DNA of 64,000 nucleotides, from contig JANLFN010000002.1 in the NCBI GenBank assembly GCA_024655885.1, positions 62,001 through 126,000 of the forward strand, written 5' to 3'. The notes under the pieces were generated by a model. It saw only the letters and a list, made by a program, of their open reading frames with translations, made no database searches and was not told the origin of the DNA. Below are positions 34,967-43,659 of this stretch, piece by piece. The position numbers were made by a program, and so were the translations under genes. Source of the stretch: Eubacteriales bacterium. Lineage in GTDB: Bacteria; Bacillota; Clostridia; Acetivibrionales; JANLFN01. Numbering within the stretch: the stretch's first letter is position 1; every line of letters begins with the position of its first letter.

Positions 34967-36163
34967 TTATCTTTCCCTTTTATAGCTCATCAATGCCGCC
35001 CGCCCCACAGTTCTGTACCCGTGTTTGCGTCTTATTGCGTCCATAGCCCTTTCAAGCCTTTCTTCCTTTTCGGAGCCGCGCTCCCCGCCACCGCAATTGA
35101 ATAGGGAAATCTGGTCCATTTCACAGTCAGAAAAAAAGCCGCTCAGTGAAACACCCAAAAGCCTTACAGGCTTGTTGGCATCCCAGTTTTTCTCCAGGAG
35201 CTTGAGCCCTGCCCCGTAGATTTCTCTCGTCAAATAGGTTGGCTTAAATGTTGTCTGCCGTGTGATGGATTGAAAATTTCCGTATTTGATGGTTAATTGA
35301 ACCGTCCTTCCCTTTTTGCCGTACTTTCTTGCCTCAGCTCCTATCTCTTCGCAGAGAAGCATTAAAACCCTTTTAGCCTGTTCAATATCTGTTATATCTT
35401 CCGGAAGAGTGGTTGAGCGGCCGATGGATTTCATTTCGCCGCGGTTATGGGGTATCACCTGGGAATCGTCCAGCCCGTTGGCCAGGTTTGAAAGCTGGAC
35501 CCCATACTTTCCAAGCTTTTCCTCAAGGGTCTGCCTGTTGAAAACCGCCAGGTCCCCGATGGTTTCAATGCCGAGGCCCTTCAGCTTTACAGCTGTTTGT
35601 CTTCCTATCCCGTACATGGAACTTACAGGCAGGGGCCAGAGCTTGTATTGAATCTCTTCTCTCCACAGTTCGGTAATTCCCAAAGGCTTTTTCATTTCAG
35701 AGGCCATTTTTGCCAAAAACCTGTTTTCAGATATGCCTATAGAACACCAGAGGCCAAGCTCGCCGCGGATGCTGTCCATAATTCCCTGCGCCGCTTTCGA
35801 GGGTTTCCCGAACAGGCTCTCGCAGCCTGTCATGTCCAGCCAGGCTTCATCGATGCTGTTCTGTTCAATAATGGGAGTATACCTGTTTAAGATTGTCATA
35901 ACTCTTTTGGACATGCTTTCATAAAAGCCATGGTCCGGCGGAACCAGGACCATATCCGGGCACAGTTTTTTGGCTTCATGCAGCACCATAGCGGTTTTTA
36001 CGCCGTATTCGCGGGCTTCATAATTTGCAGCCAGAATAATTCCCGTGCGTTTTTTTGGATCCCCGGCCACCGCCGCAGGCCTTCCAACCAGATCCTGATT
36101 CCGGGTCATCTCACAGCTTATGAAAAAGGCATTCATGTCCACCAGAAATATAACTCTTTGCAT
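34967..36163 (-). CDS. dinB: DNA polymerase IV / Y-family DNA polymerase
   Basis: Translesion polymerase of the DinB/UmuC type. Catalytic motifs FLVDMNAFFISCE and QNSIDEAWLDMTG supply the acidic residues. WCSIGISENRFLAKMASEMKKP and the helix-hairpin-helix MYGIGRQTAVKLKGLGIETIGDL follow, then the little-finger domain (IGRSTTLPEDITD). 398 residues from the ATG behind AGGGTG. The C-terminus has no clear beta-clamp peptide beyond QISLFN, which fits a QxSLF clamp motif. No LexA box was recognised upstream. Confidence 0.92.
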   Translation of the reverse strand: MQRVIFLVDMNAFFISCEMTRNQDLVGRPAAVAGDPKKRTGIILAANYEAREYGVKTAMVLHEAKKLCPDMVLVPPDHGFYESMSKRVMTILNRYTPIIEQNSIDEAWLDMTGCESLFGKPSKAAQGIMDSIRGELGLWCSIGISENRFLAKMASEMKKPLGITELWREEIQYKLWPLPVSSMYGIGRQTAVKLKGLGIETIGDLAVFNRQTLEEKLGKYGVQLSNLANGLDDSQVIPHNRGEMKSIGRSTTLPEDITDIEQAKRVLMLLCEEIGAEARKYGKKGRTVQLTIKYGNFQSITRQTTFKPTYLTREIYGAGLKLLEKNWDANKPVRLLGVSLSGFFSDCEMDQISLFNCGGGERGSEKEERLERAMDAIRRKHGYRTVGRAALMSYKRER

Positions 36164-36236
36164 AGGCACCCTGACCGTTACTAAAATCTATAACCATTAT
36201 ATCACAATGGGGAATCCTGCCAAAGGCCATAGGAAA

Positions 36237-37097
36237 TCAATGAATGGCCCTCTTTTTATGTTTTCCCCCCATAATGTCCGAAACATCGGTAATAGTGACA
36301 AAAGCGCCCTCGTCTTTATCATTGATGATGGATTTCAGCTTCGCCACTTCCAAACGTGTGACCACAGAGTAGAGGATGGTCTTCCGGCTGTCGGAATAAC
36401 CGCCCTTACCGTCTAAAAACGTTACACCTCTTCCCAGGCGGGCAATGATGGTTTCTGCTATTTCCTGCCCTTTCTCCGAGATAATGATTGCGGCTTTGGC
36501 CTCATCCAGCCCTTCAATGGTAATGTCGATCACCTTAAAAGCTATAAAATAGGCAATAAGGGAATACATGGCCTTATCCCATCCGAAGGCAAGGCCGGCG
36601 CTGCTCAATATAAAAATATTAAAAAACATAACAATCTGCCCCACCGAAAACACGGTTCTTTTGTTTAGCACGATGGCAACAATTTCCGTTCCGTCCAAGG
36701 AGCCTCCGTAGCGTATTATGAGTCCCACGCCGATTCCCAGGATTATACCTCCAAAAACGGTGGCCAGCAGTACATCGTTGGTTAAGCCCGGAATAGGGTG
36801 GAAAACGGATACCCAAAAGGACAGGCATGTAATTGAGAACAGCGAGGATACGACAAAAGTTTTTCCTATCTGCTTATAGCCAAAAAACAGGAAAGGAATA
36901 TTTAGCACAAAGGTAAAAATTCCAAGGGGTATTTGGGTGAAATGGCTGGCTATGATGGATATTCCCACAACGCCTCCGTCTATGATATTATTGGGTATCA
37001 GGAAAATCTCCAGCCCCGCAGCTGCTAATATTGAACCTATAAAAAGGAAAAAATATTTTTGGATGGCCTTTAACAAAAGATGGTTGTTTTTCATCAT
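36237..37097 (-). CDS. YitT family membrane protein (DUF161/DUF2179)
   Basis: 286 residues: about six membrane helices (FFLFIGSILAAAGLEIFLIP, IIDGGVVGISII, GGIILGIGVGLIIRYGGSLDGTEI) and a cytoplasmic DUF2179 domain (AAIIISEKGQEIAETIIARLGRGVTFLDGKGGYS). The role is unknown. The ribosome binding region is a run of ten G directly upstream of tandem ATGs. Confidence 0.9.
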   Translation of the reverse strand: MMKNNHLLLKAIQKYFFLFIGSILAAAGLEIFLIPNNIIDGGVVGISIIASHFTQIPLGIFTFVLNIPFLFFGYKQIGKTFVVSSLFSITCLSFWVSVFHPIPGLTNDVLLATVFGGIILGIGVGLIIRYGGSLDGTEIVAIVLNKRTVFSVGQIVMFFNIFILSSAGLAFGWDKAMYSLIAYFIAFKVIDITIEGLDEAKAAIIISEKGQEIAETIIARLGRGVTFLDGKGGYSDSRKTILYSVVTRLEVAKLKSIINDKDEGAFVTITDVSDIMGGKHKKRAIH

Positions 37098-37104
37098 TTA
37101 CAGT

Positions 37105-37114
37105 CCCCCCCCCC
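37105..37114. repeat. ten-base C/G homopolymer before the yitT-like start
   Basis: Ten consecutive C (G on the coding strand), 7 bases before the ATG, in the Shine-Dalgarno position. Such tracts can change length by slippage or be assembly-sensitive. Confidence 0.8.
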
Positions 37115-37202
37115 GTCGCTATACGGTTTACAAGCTTATATCCGACACAGGATATCAGGCACTTTGCCAAACAAGGCAAAATACCTGACACCTGATAATA
37201 CT

Positions 37203-37337
37203 TTATTTTTTATTTTGAATTTTATTCATTTCATCGGCTTCTTTGTAGCTTGCTTTTGTCGCGTAATGACCCGCGACAAAGCCCACCGCCATAAGGATCA
37301 CCACGAAAATAACGATGCCCATGCCTACTGCGTTCAT
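37203..37337 (-). CDS. 44-aa single-span membrane protein
   Basis: GGGAGGTG lies 5 bases before ATG. One membrane helix (MGIVIFVVILMAVGFVAGHY) is followed by a polar tail (ATKASYKEADEMNKIQNKK). A nested TATCAGG.../...CCTGATA hairpin lies after the stop (37147-37192). Function unknown. Confidence 0.65.
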   Translation of the reverse strand: MNAVGMGIVIFVVILMAVGFVAGHYATKASYKEADEMNKIQNKK

Positions 37338-37361
37338 TGAATCACCTCCCATATCTATTCG

Positions 37362-37733
37362 TCAGATAAAGAGGCGGCTGATTTTGTATTTACTCGCGTG
37401 GAAATAATGCGAGATGGTATCTTGGATCTGACGGCGGAAATCAAAAATGACTCCCCCGCAATTCAAGTCGTTTACCGAATAGTCTTGACAGCATCCCTGA
37501 GCCTTAGAAAAATCCTGGAGCTTTATTGTGGATAACTTTAAGGAAGGTTTTTTATTATCCTGGCTGAAAACCGGGATATGATCGTTGAAATTGCCGGCCA
37601 GCATGACGGACTTTGCATTTTGGGCATGTTGATCACCCCCGCCGGAGCACCATGCGGGGATTGCCGCTAATTGAAGAACAAATATGAATATCAGCAAGAA
37701 CAATAAAAAGCTAAATAATTTTTTATTTACCAG
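37362..37733 (-). CDS. small secreted or lipoprotein-like protein, unusual start
   Basis: About 123 residues. The frame gives a perfect signal peptide (VNKKLFSFLLFLLIFIFVLQ then LAAIPAWCSGGGD) only if it begins near 37733. There the codon is CTG, 7 bases after AGAGGT. An ATG lies between them but in another frame, with a stop after five codons. The canonical alternative is a TTG at 37703, which lacks a ribosome binding site and shortens the signal. The mature part has cysteines (GCCQDY, NCGG). Either a CTG start or a frame error is needed. Confidence 0.45.
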   Translation of the reverse strand: MVNKKLFSFLLFLLIFIFVLQLAAIPAWCSGGGDQHAQNAKSVMLAGNFNDHIPVFSQDNKKPSLKLSTIKLQDFSKAQGCCQDYSVNDLNCGGVIFDFRRQIQDTISHYFHASKYKISRLFI

Positions 37734-37957
37734 AATTCATACCTCTCAAAAATATCTTTACGGCTAAATTATATCATATATGCCGGTTATTTTAAAATAT
37801 ACTTGCGCCAAGTTGTGCTGGATCATTATTGATATATTGACAATGATAGCCAAAGGTAATATAATTGGCATTATGATTTACTTAGTACCAATTACCTATA
37901 CCATTAGTCCTAGCATCCTATAGTGTGTAATTGGACTTTGAAGGAAACAATAGAGCT

Positions 37958-38042
37958 TGTAAAAGGGCAAACCTTTCGAAAGATAGGGACGCAAAGCTTC
38001 GAGTCTACGGTGTGAAACACTATGACGGTCGGGTTGCCAAGG
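37958..38042 (+). promoter_or_regulatory. cyclic di-GMP-I (GEMM-I) riboswitch
   Basis: GGGCAAACC at the 5' side pairs with GGGTTGCC at the 3' side. Between them lie GGGACGCAAAGC, CTACGG, a GTGTGAAACACTATGACGG arm, all hallmarks of GEMM-I aptamers. A terminator follows within 20 bases, so c-di-GMP binding probably controls read-through into the 85-aa protein and receiver genes. Confidence 0.9.
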
Positions 38043-38060
38043 CGAATTTCATATGCGGTT

Positions 38061-38098
38061 AAGGCCATGGCTTCTTAAGGCCATGGCTTTATTATTTT
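38061..38098 (+). terminator. riboswitch expression-platform terminator
   Basis: Two tandem AAGGCCATGGCTT segments pair in a 13-bp hairpin with a small loop, followed by TTTATTATTTT. Confidence 0.8.
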
Positions 38099-38135
38099 CA
38101 TTACAAATTTATTTATTGGTTAAGGAAAGATTTCT

Positions 38136-38393
38136 ATGGCTTTTAAGGGCAATATCCTAAAGAATGAGAGCTATGACCCTCACTATAGGATAGAGTTTTC
38201 TTATGAAACTGAAGAGGTGTCAATTGAGAAAGGCTACGCAGAGATTATAAGAAGGGCTCCGAGGCCGATCATAACCTATGATTCCGACACCGAATCCAGG
38301 CTTGGGCCTTTTGACAGGGCCAAATTAGAGCTGGAACTTCTAAATCTGGTAATCAATTTCTGGTTTCAGAGGCAAAAAGACAGAACCATTTGA
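38136..38393 (+). CDS. 85-aa protein controlled by c-di-GMP riboswitch
   Basis: Soluble, charged protein. Starts MAFKGNILKNESYDPHYRIE, has beta-rich FSYETEEVSIEKGYAEII, then a conserved-looking RRAPRPIITYDSDTESRLGP and an amphipathic C-terminal helix (FDRAKLELELLNLVINFWFQ). AAGGA precedes the ATG. No family recognised. It is the first gene after the riboswitch, so it probably works in motility, adhesion or sporulation output of c-di-GMP. That is inference. Confidence 0.75.
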   Translation: MAFKGNILKNESYDPHYRIEFSYETEEVSIEKGYAEIIRRAPRPIITYDSDTESRLGPFDRAKLELELLNLVINFWFQRQKDRTI

Positions 38394-38478
38394 GGTTGTC
38401 CTAAGCACTCCATAAGTCTGCAGGGCATTGAAAGGAGATTGGCCTCAAACCTTACAGACAGCCGTTGAGGTGTCTTGC

Positions 38479-38832
38479 ATGAAAAAAGTGTTAATTGTGG
38501 ATAGTTCGGCAAATATGAGAAACAAGCTGAAGATGCTGCTGCAAAAACATGGCTTCGAGGTTGTCGGCGAAGCGGAAGATGGAAGAATTGCGGTCAAAAA
38601 ATTTAAAGAGTTGACTCCCGATATTGTGACAATGGAATTAGACCTGCCCCTGATGGATGGGCTGGAAGCATTAAAGGCTATAAGGCAAATGGACCCTGAC
38701 GCAAAAGTAGCGATAATAACTTCCCAGGACTGTTCAAAAACCATCCGCACCGTCTCTGCGTTAGGGGCAAAGGAGTATTTGCTCAAATCCTTCAGCAGAG
38801 AAAGGATCATTCAAGCGTTAAAAGCCCTGTGA
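38479..38832 (+). CDS. stand-alone receiver-domain protein, Glu at the phosphoacceptor position
   Basis: 117-residue CheY-like receiver from the ATG behind GAGGTG. KKVLIVDSSANMRNKLKMLL has Asp-Ser where active receivers have Asp-Asp. TPDIVTMELDLPLMDGLEAL has Glu (residue 53) where the phosphorylated Asp should be. Thr/Ser (IITSQ) and Lys (YLLKSF) are kept. The changes predict a non-phosphorylatable or constitutively active receiver. It lies 85 bases after the 85-aa gene and is likely in the same riboswitch-controlled transcript. No histidine kinase is nearby. Confidence 0.85.
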   Translation: MKKVLIVDSSANMRNKLKMLLQKHGFEVVGEAEDGRIAVKKFKELTPDIVTMELDLPLMDGLEALKAIRQMDPDAKVAIITSQDCSKTIRTVSALGAKEYLLKSFSRERIIQALKAL

Positions 38833-39064
38833 AAAAAGGGGTTCTATAGGTTTTGCAACACCGCGTGCAGCCGTCTGCAAGCGGCCCGCAAAAAAGAATC
38901 CCTGTGGTTTTCACATCCTCCTTTAGCCTTGGTAAACCCCGCAAAATATAAGCGGCCATAGTGAAATAGGCCTGTATCCGTAGAAATAGATGTTGTATAA
39001 TTTGTATATATATGTTAAAATTGCATGTAAATATAAAATTTTCCTATAGCTAAGGAGGGTTAAA

Positions 39065-40543
39065 ATGTTTAAAAGGAAAGCAGTCTTATTACTGATTTCG
39101 CTTGTCCTGGTTGCCTCTATGCTGGCAGCATGTGCTCCCCAGGGGCAGGATACCTCCAAAGGACAAGAGACATCTCAGCCTGCTCCACAACCCGCAGAGC
39201 AAACGGCAGACGTTGTGGTGGTCGGCGGTGGAGGCGCAGGGCTGTCTGCAGCTATTGAGGCTGCCGGAGCCGGTGCTTCGGTGATTCTTCTGGAAAAAAT
39301 GCAAGCGGTTGGAGGCAGTACCGCCAATGCTGGAGGAATCATATACGGCGCAGAAACACCGGACCAGAAAAGAGCAGGTATAAACGACACCTGGCAGGCC
39401 CTGGTGGATTACTGGGTCCAGAGAGCGGATGGAGATGTGGATAAGGACCTTCTTACGGTTGTGGCACAAAAATCCGGCGAAACTATTGGCTGGATTGAAA
39501 GTTTAGGAGTCACATTTAGGGATCCCATGCCTGCAGGAACCAGCCCCGTACCCAGGGGACACCTGGTGAAGGAAGGCGCAGGGACAGCCATAATTAAGGC
39601 ATTGGAGAAACAGGCAAAAGCAAAGGGCGTAAAAATATTGACCAGCACAAAAGCTACAAAACTGCTTGTCGAAAGCGGTAAGATCACAGGGGTGACTGCA
39701 CAGACAAGCGACGGAAAAGAGGCCAGCTTTAAAGCAAAAGCAGTAATCCTGGCCACAGGCGGATTTGACAGAAACCCGGAATTAATGGCCCAGTATGTGC
39801 CAACCGCCAAGGATGTTCTCACCTGGGTGGGTGAAGGAAATACCGGGGACGGATTAATTATGGCAAGGGATGTAGGTGCTGAAATTGTTGCAAAAGGCGG
39901 TGTCATCGGATTCAGGGGGGTTGCACCCGAACTTCCTTTCATGACGCCTTTGGGAGGAACCGCTTTTAATCCCACCCTTTGGATAAATGAAAAAGGGAAG
40001 AGGTTTATAAATGAGGCCACCGATTATCCCCTGTTCTACAACGAAATGGTTAAGACGGGCGGGAGCAAGTTTTTTGCCGTCTTCGACAGCACGGCTCCCC
40101 AAAACATAAAGGACGCACTGGAATCCGGAATAGAAAAGGGTTATGTATTTAAGGCCTCCACCGTAGAGGATCTGGCGGGGAAAATAGGCGTAGACAAAGC
40201 CACCTTTGCCGCTACCCTTAAGAGATACAATGAGCTGGCAAAGAAAGGCAACGACGAGGACTTTAAAAAGCCTAAGGCTTCAATGACCCCCATTGAAAAA
40301 GCCGATTTTTATGCGGTGAAAATGTCTAAAGGAACCATCGGAACCATGGGAGGACCTAAAATAAATACTAAAACAGAAGTGCTGGATACCAAGGGAAATG
40401 TGATCCCCGGCCTGTATGCGGCGGGAGAAGTGGCGAACGGCCAGTTCTTTAAGGATACATACCCCGCCAGCGGCACTTCCATTCAAATGTGTCTTACTTT
40501 AGGCCGGATCGCAGGAAAGGAAGCGGCAAATTACGGCAAATAA
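39065..40543 (+). CDS. FAD-dependent fumarate reductase-like lipoprotein
   Basis: 492 residues. Signal peptide with lipobox (LVLVASMLAACAPQ), a Thr/Gln/Pro linker, then the FAD loop DVVVVGGGGAGLSAAIEAAG and GGSTANAGGIIYG. The end GLYAAGEVANGQFFKDTYPA, SGTSIQMCLTLGRIAGKEAA is the FAD_binding_2 family's C-terminal signature. No FMN-binding or heme domain is present, so electrons must come from a partner. As a membrane-anchored extracytoplasmic reductase it may reduce an enoate-type or other acceptor. The substrate-site His/Arg pair of classical fumarate reductases is not in the usual C-terminal place. GGAGG precedes the ATG. Confidence 0.85.
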   Translation: MFKRKAVLLLISLVLVASMLAACAPQGQDTSKGQETSQPAPQPAEQTADVVVVGGGGAGLSAAIEAAGAGASVILLEKMQAVGGSTANAGGIIYGAETPDQKRAGINDTWQALVDYWVQRADGDVDKDLLTVVAQKSGETIGWIESLGVTFRDPMPAGTSPVPRGHLVKEGAGTAIIKALEKQAKAKGVKILTSTKATKLLVESGKITGVTAQTSDGKEASFKAKAVILATGGFDRNPELMAQYVPTAKDVLTWVGEGNTGDGLIMARDVGAEIVAKGGVIGFRGVAPELPFMTPLGGTAFNPTLWINEKGKRFINEATDYPLFYNEMVKTGGSKFFAVFDSTAPQNIKDALESGIEKGYVFKASTVEDLAGKIGVDKATFAATLKRYNELAKKGNDEDFKKPKASMTPIEKADFYAVKMSKGTIGTMGGPKINTKTEVLDTKGNVIPGLYAAGEVANGQFFKDTYPASGTSIQMCLTLGRIAGKEAANYGK

Positions 40544-40583
40544 AAATAAATGCTGAATAACTTCGGCAAATCATAATTTCCCG

Positions 40584-40622
40584 GGAGAAAATTCTTGAAG
40601 AAAAAGGATTTTCTCCTTTTTT
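40584..40622 (+). terminator. terminator of the lipoprotein reductase gene
   Basis: GGAGAAAAT pairs with ATTTTCTCC and is followed by T6. Confidence 0.85.
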
Positions 40623-40665
40623 ACACCTTTCTATTTTCTATACCTTTGATTGAGCGCTATTCTGC

Positions 40666-40719
40666 TTGACAAAAGCAGCAGGCAAATTTTATAATATACA
40701 TAGGTCAATATGACCTATG
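40666..40719 (+). promoter_or_regulatory. consensus promoter with palindromic operator
   Basis: TTGACA (40666-40671), 18-base spacer, TATAAT (40690-40695), then CATAGGTCA-ATA-TGACCTATG (40699-40719), a perfect 9-bp inverted repeat over the expected transcript start. It predicts tight repression of the flavin oxidoreductase gene 200 bases downstream. PadR, 2.3 kb away, and TetR, 9 kb away, are candidate repressors. Confidence 0.75.
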
Positions 40720-40900
40720 ACATTTTATCATAAACTATAATGACTTATTCCTATCCGGCAAATATTTTGGATACGCGCTGGTCATAATACTGAGTATAGT
40801 TAAATTTTCTAGCAGTTCAATATGTTAAGTTTTTAACGGGATTTCTTGTTTCCATGAACAGGGCGAATATACAATACTTAATTTCAAAGGAGGACGATTT

Positions 40901-42832
40901 ATGAGCTTTTCCACTCTACTTTCACCCATCAGGGTAAGCGCAATAGAGATCAAAAACCGTTTTGTGGTGCCGGCCATGGGAACCTCTCTCCCCAATCCCG
41001 ACGGCACTGTGTCCCAGCGGCTCGTCGACTACTGGGAGGCAAGGGCAAAAGGCGGCTTTGGCTTGCTGATTGTTGAATTTTCTCATGTGGACCCCCTGGG
41101 TCAGGCCATTCCTTCCCAGTTAGGCGTATGGAAGGATGATTTTATCCCCGGCTTAAAAAAACTTACCGAGACAGTGCACAAATACAACACAAAAACCTTC
41201 CTTCAGCTTCACCACGCCGGAAGGGAAACCAATCACTTCGTCACGGGGAACCAGCCTGTAGCCCCGTCGCCCATCCCTTGTCCGGTAAACAGGGAACTGC
41301 CCAGGGAACTGACTACAAAAGAAGTGTACGACCTTATTGAAAAATTCGGAGATGCCGCTCTGCGTGCAAAAATTGCCGGTTTTGACGGGGTTGAAATTCA
41401 CGCCGCCCATGGCTATCTGGTGGCGCAGTTCATTTCCTCCTATACAAACAAAAGGACGGATGAATTCGGCGGAAGCTTCTCCGGTAGAATGAAATTTGCC
41501 GTAGAATTGATAAAAAATATTCGCAGCAAGGCGGGAAATAATTTCCCCATCAGCTTCAGGATCAGTGGAGACGAGCACGTACCCGGCGGCAGGACAATCG
41601 CCGAATCCAGGCTGGTGGCCAAAGTTCTTGAAGAGGCCGGGGCAAACGCAATTCACGTTTCAACGGGGGTCTACGCCAGCTTGCATTGGACCATCGCTCC
41701 CGCCGCAGTCGCTCCCGGATACAACGCGGGTGCGGCTGCCGAAATCAAAAAGGCTGTGAACATCCCCGTCATCGCCGTCGGCAGAATCAATGACCCTTTC
41801 TTGGCCGAGGATATTGTGGCATCGGGAATGGCGGATATGGTGGCATTGGGCAGGGAATCCCTGGCTGATCCCGAATTTCCTAACAAAGTGGCCTTAGGCA
41901 GAATCGATGAAATTTCACCGTGCATCGCATGCATGCAAAGGTGCCAGGGCGCCGGTGTGGATGCGGAGGATACGGGCGTGTCCTGCCTCGTCAACCCGTT
42001 TACGGGGAAAGAGGGCATCCTTAAAATGGACAGGACAAACCAGCCCAAAAAGATCCTTATTGTAGGTGCAGGACCCGCCGGCCTGGAGGCTGCATGGGTC
42101 GCCGCAATGAGGGGGCATTCGGTTACGGTCTATGAAAAGCTGGACGCACCGGGCGGACAGTACCGTACAGGTGCCATTCCCCCCTTCAAACAGGATATTT
42201 CAAGAGCAATCAATTATTATATGACCATGGGTAGAAAATATGGCGTAGAATACAAATTCGGTACCGAAGCCAATGCGGAACTGATTGAGAAGGAAAAACC
42301 CGACGCGGTCATTCTGGCTACCGGAGGAGTACCGCTGATACCCAAAATCCAGGGAATAGACAGTCCCAAGGTGGTCAATGCCGTTGATGTGATTGAGGGA
42401 AAGGTCTACGTCGGAGAAAAAGTGCTTATCATCGGAGGTGGTCTGGTAGGGGTTGAAACAGCCGATTTATTGGGTGAGCACGGCCATAAGGTGACCATCG
42501 TCGAAATGCTCCCCCAAATCGCCGGGGATGAAAATCCCACAACCAAATATTATTTGTTGGACAGATTAAAAAATTACGGTGTGGAAATGCTTACCGGCTT
42601 TAAAGTCAAAGCGGTCCTTGATGACGGCGTTTTGTGTGAAAAAGACGGCATTGAGCAAAAGCTTGAAGGTTATGATTCCATTGTCCTGGCCATAGGCTCC
42701 GTTGCATACAACCCATTGGAGGATAAGATAAAGGACAAGGTTGCTGAAGTGCATGTAATCGGAGACGCAGTCAAAGCCAGAAAAGCGCTGGAGGCAATCT
42801 CGGAAGGAGCCAGGCTGGCCGTAAGGATATAA
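40901..42832 (+). CDS. NADH:flavin oxidoreductase, dienoyl-CoA reductase/old yellow enzyme type
   Basis: 643 residues in the three-domain order of FadH-type enzymes. First comes an FMN TIM barrel (KNRFVVPAMGTSLPNPDG, LQLHHAGRETN, EIHAAHGYLVAQFISSYTNK, GGRTIAESRLV). Then a [4Fe-4S] motif C-x2-C-x3-C-x11-C (CIACMQRCQGAGVDAEDTGVSC region). Last an FAD/NAD(P)H domain (ILIVGAGPAGLEAAWVAAMRGH and KVLIIGGGLVGVETADLLGE). Such enzymes reduce activated C=C bonds, for example enoates, dienoyl-CoA or enones. AGGAGG precedes the ATG. It follows a tightly operator-controlled promoter, so it is likely induced by a specific substrate. Confidence 0.92.
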   Translation: MSFSTLLSPIRVSAIEIKNRFVVPAMGTSLPNPDGTVSQRLVDYWEARAKGGFGLLIVEFSHVDPLGQAIPSQLGVWKDDFIPGLKKLTETVHKYNTKTFLQLHHAGRETNHFVTGNQPVAPSPIPCPVNRELPRELTTKEVYDLIEKFGDAALRAKIAGFDGVEIHAAHGYLVAQFISSYTNKRTDEFGGSFSGRMKFAVELIKNIRSKAGNNFPISFRISGDEHVPGGRTIAESRLVAKVLEEAGANAIHVSTGVYASLHWTIAPAAVAPGYNAGAAAEIKKAVNIPVIAVGRINDPFLAEDIVASGMADMVALGRESLADPEFPNKVALGRIDEISPCIACMQRCQGAGVDAEDTGVSCLVNPFTGKEGILKMDRTNQPKKILIVGAGPAGLEAAWVAAMRGHSVTVYEKLDAPGGQYRTGAIPPFKQDISRAINYYMTMGRKYGVEYKFGTEANAELIEKEKPDAVILATGGVPLIPKIQGIDSPKVVNAVDVIEGKVYVGEKVLIIGGGLVGVETADLLGEHGHKVTIVEMLPQIAGDENPTTKYYLLDRLKNYGVEMLTGFKVKAVLDDGVLCEKDGIEQKLEGYDSIVLAIGSVAYNPLEDKIKDKVAEVHVIGDAVKARKALEAISEGARLAVRI

Positions 42833-42873
42833 CCCGGTAAGTCTATAGCAGGCATGGGAGCTATGATTAAAAA

Positions 42874-42904
42874 GGGCTTATTATTCAAAGTAATAGGCCC
42901 TTTC
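42874..42904 (+). terminator. terminator after the flavin oxidoreductase
   Basis: GGGCTTATTA pairs with TAATAGGCCC (one G-U) and is followed by TTTCTC. Confidence 0.6.
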
Positions 42905-43060
42905 TCGATTAATCCGCCATGGGCTCCTTAATCTTTTTCTTGATAAAAAGATGGAGAAAACATATAATCAATGGTGGGTTATATGCTGTGCCGCTTTGTT
43001 AATGCTGCCGGCGGGGCAATTGATCAAATTATGTCTTTTAAGGAGTAAACAGGAGTCCGA

Positions 43061-43576
43061 ATGTTCATAGATATCTATATACTTTCACAGCTAAAGAACG
43101 GGCCGAAGCACGGTTATGAAATCAAAAAAAATGTGGAGTATCTTTTAGGCCCTTATTATGCGTTCAGCAACAACAGGCTCTACCCTATCCTTAAAAAATT
43201 CGAAAAAATGGGTGCGGTGAATAAACAGGTTAAGCAGCAGGAAGGCAAACCCAACCGGCATATATATCACATTACGCAAACCGGTCTTGACCTTTTCTAT
43301 AAAATGCTAAAGGACTATCCGCCTGAAATCGCTTCCAATGACAGTGAGTTCTGCGTACGTTTATGTTTCTTTCACCTATTGGATGAGCAAAGCCGTCAGG
43401 ACATATTAAACAAAAGAAAGGAAGCGCTGGAAAATCAGCTTAAGCACCTGGAAAAGATCATCGCCGACATCACCGATAAAAAAGAGCTTACCCCCTTCTC
43501 GTACTATAATTATGAGTTCTCCAAGTCCTGTGCGCTGCTTGAGCTTGAAATGATCAACAAGCTGCGGCAAATTTGA
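43061..43576 (+). CDS. PadR-family transcriptional regulator
   Basis: 171 residues. N-terminal winged helix: IDIYILSQLKNGPKHGYEIK and FSNNRLYPILKKFEKMGAVN, then a coiled-coil dimerisation region (QSRQDILNKRKEALENQLKH). PadR proteins often sense phenolic acids or drugs and repress detoxification genes. Neighbouring redox genes and the palindromic operator at 40.7 kb make it a candidate local repressor. AAGGAG lies somewhat far upstream of the ATG, with a closer AGGAG 7 bases away. Confidence 0.9.
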   Translation: MFIDIYILSQLKNGPKHGYEIKKNVEYLLGPYYAFSNNRLYPILKKFEKMGAVNKQVKQQEGKPNRHIYHITQTGLDLFYKMLKDYPPEIASNDSEFCVRLCFFHLLDEQSRQDILNKRKEALENQLKHLEKIIADITDKKELTPFSYYNYEFSKSCALLELEMINKLRQI

Positions 43577-43659
43577 AAACCCCATGATTGCGCCGAAAAG
43601 TACGCCAGGAGATGTGAAAGGAACCGTCCGCATCCTGAGCGGACGATTCCTTCCGAGAA

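Noticed and set aside
39409-40020. 203-codon minus-strand ORF inside the lipoprotein reductase gene
   Set aside because: Shadow; Ser/Ala/Pro-rich translation, no ribosome binding site.
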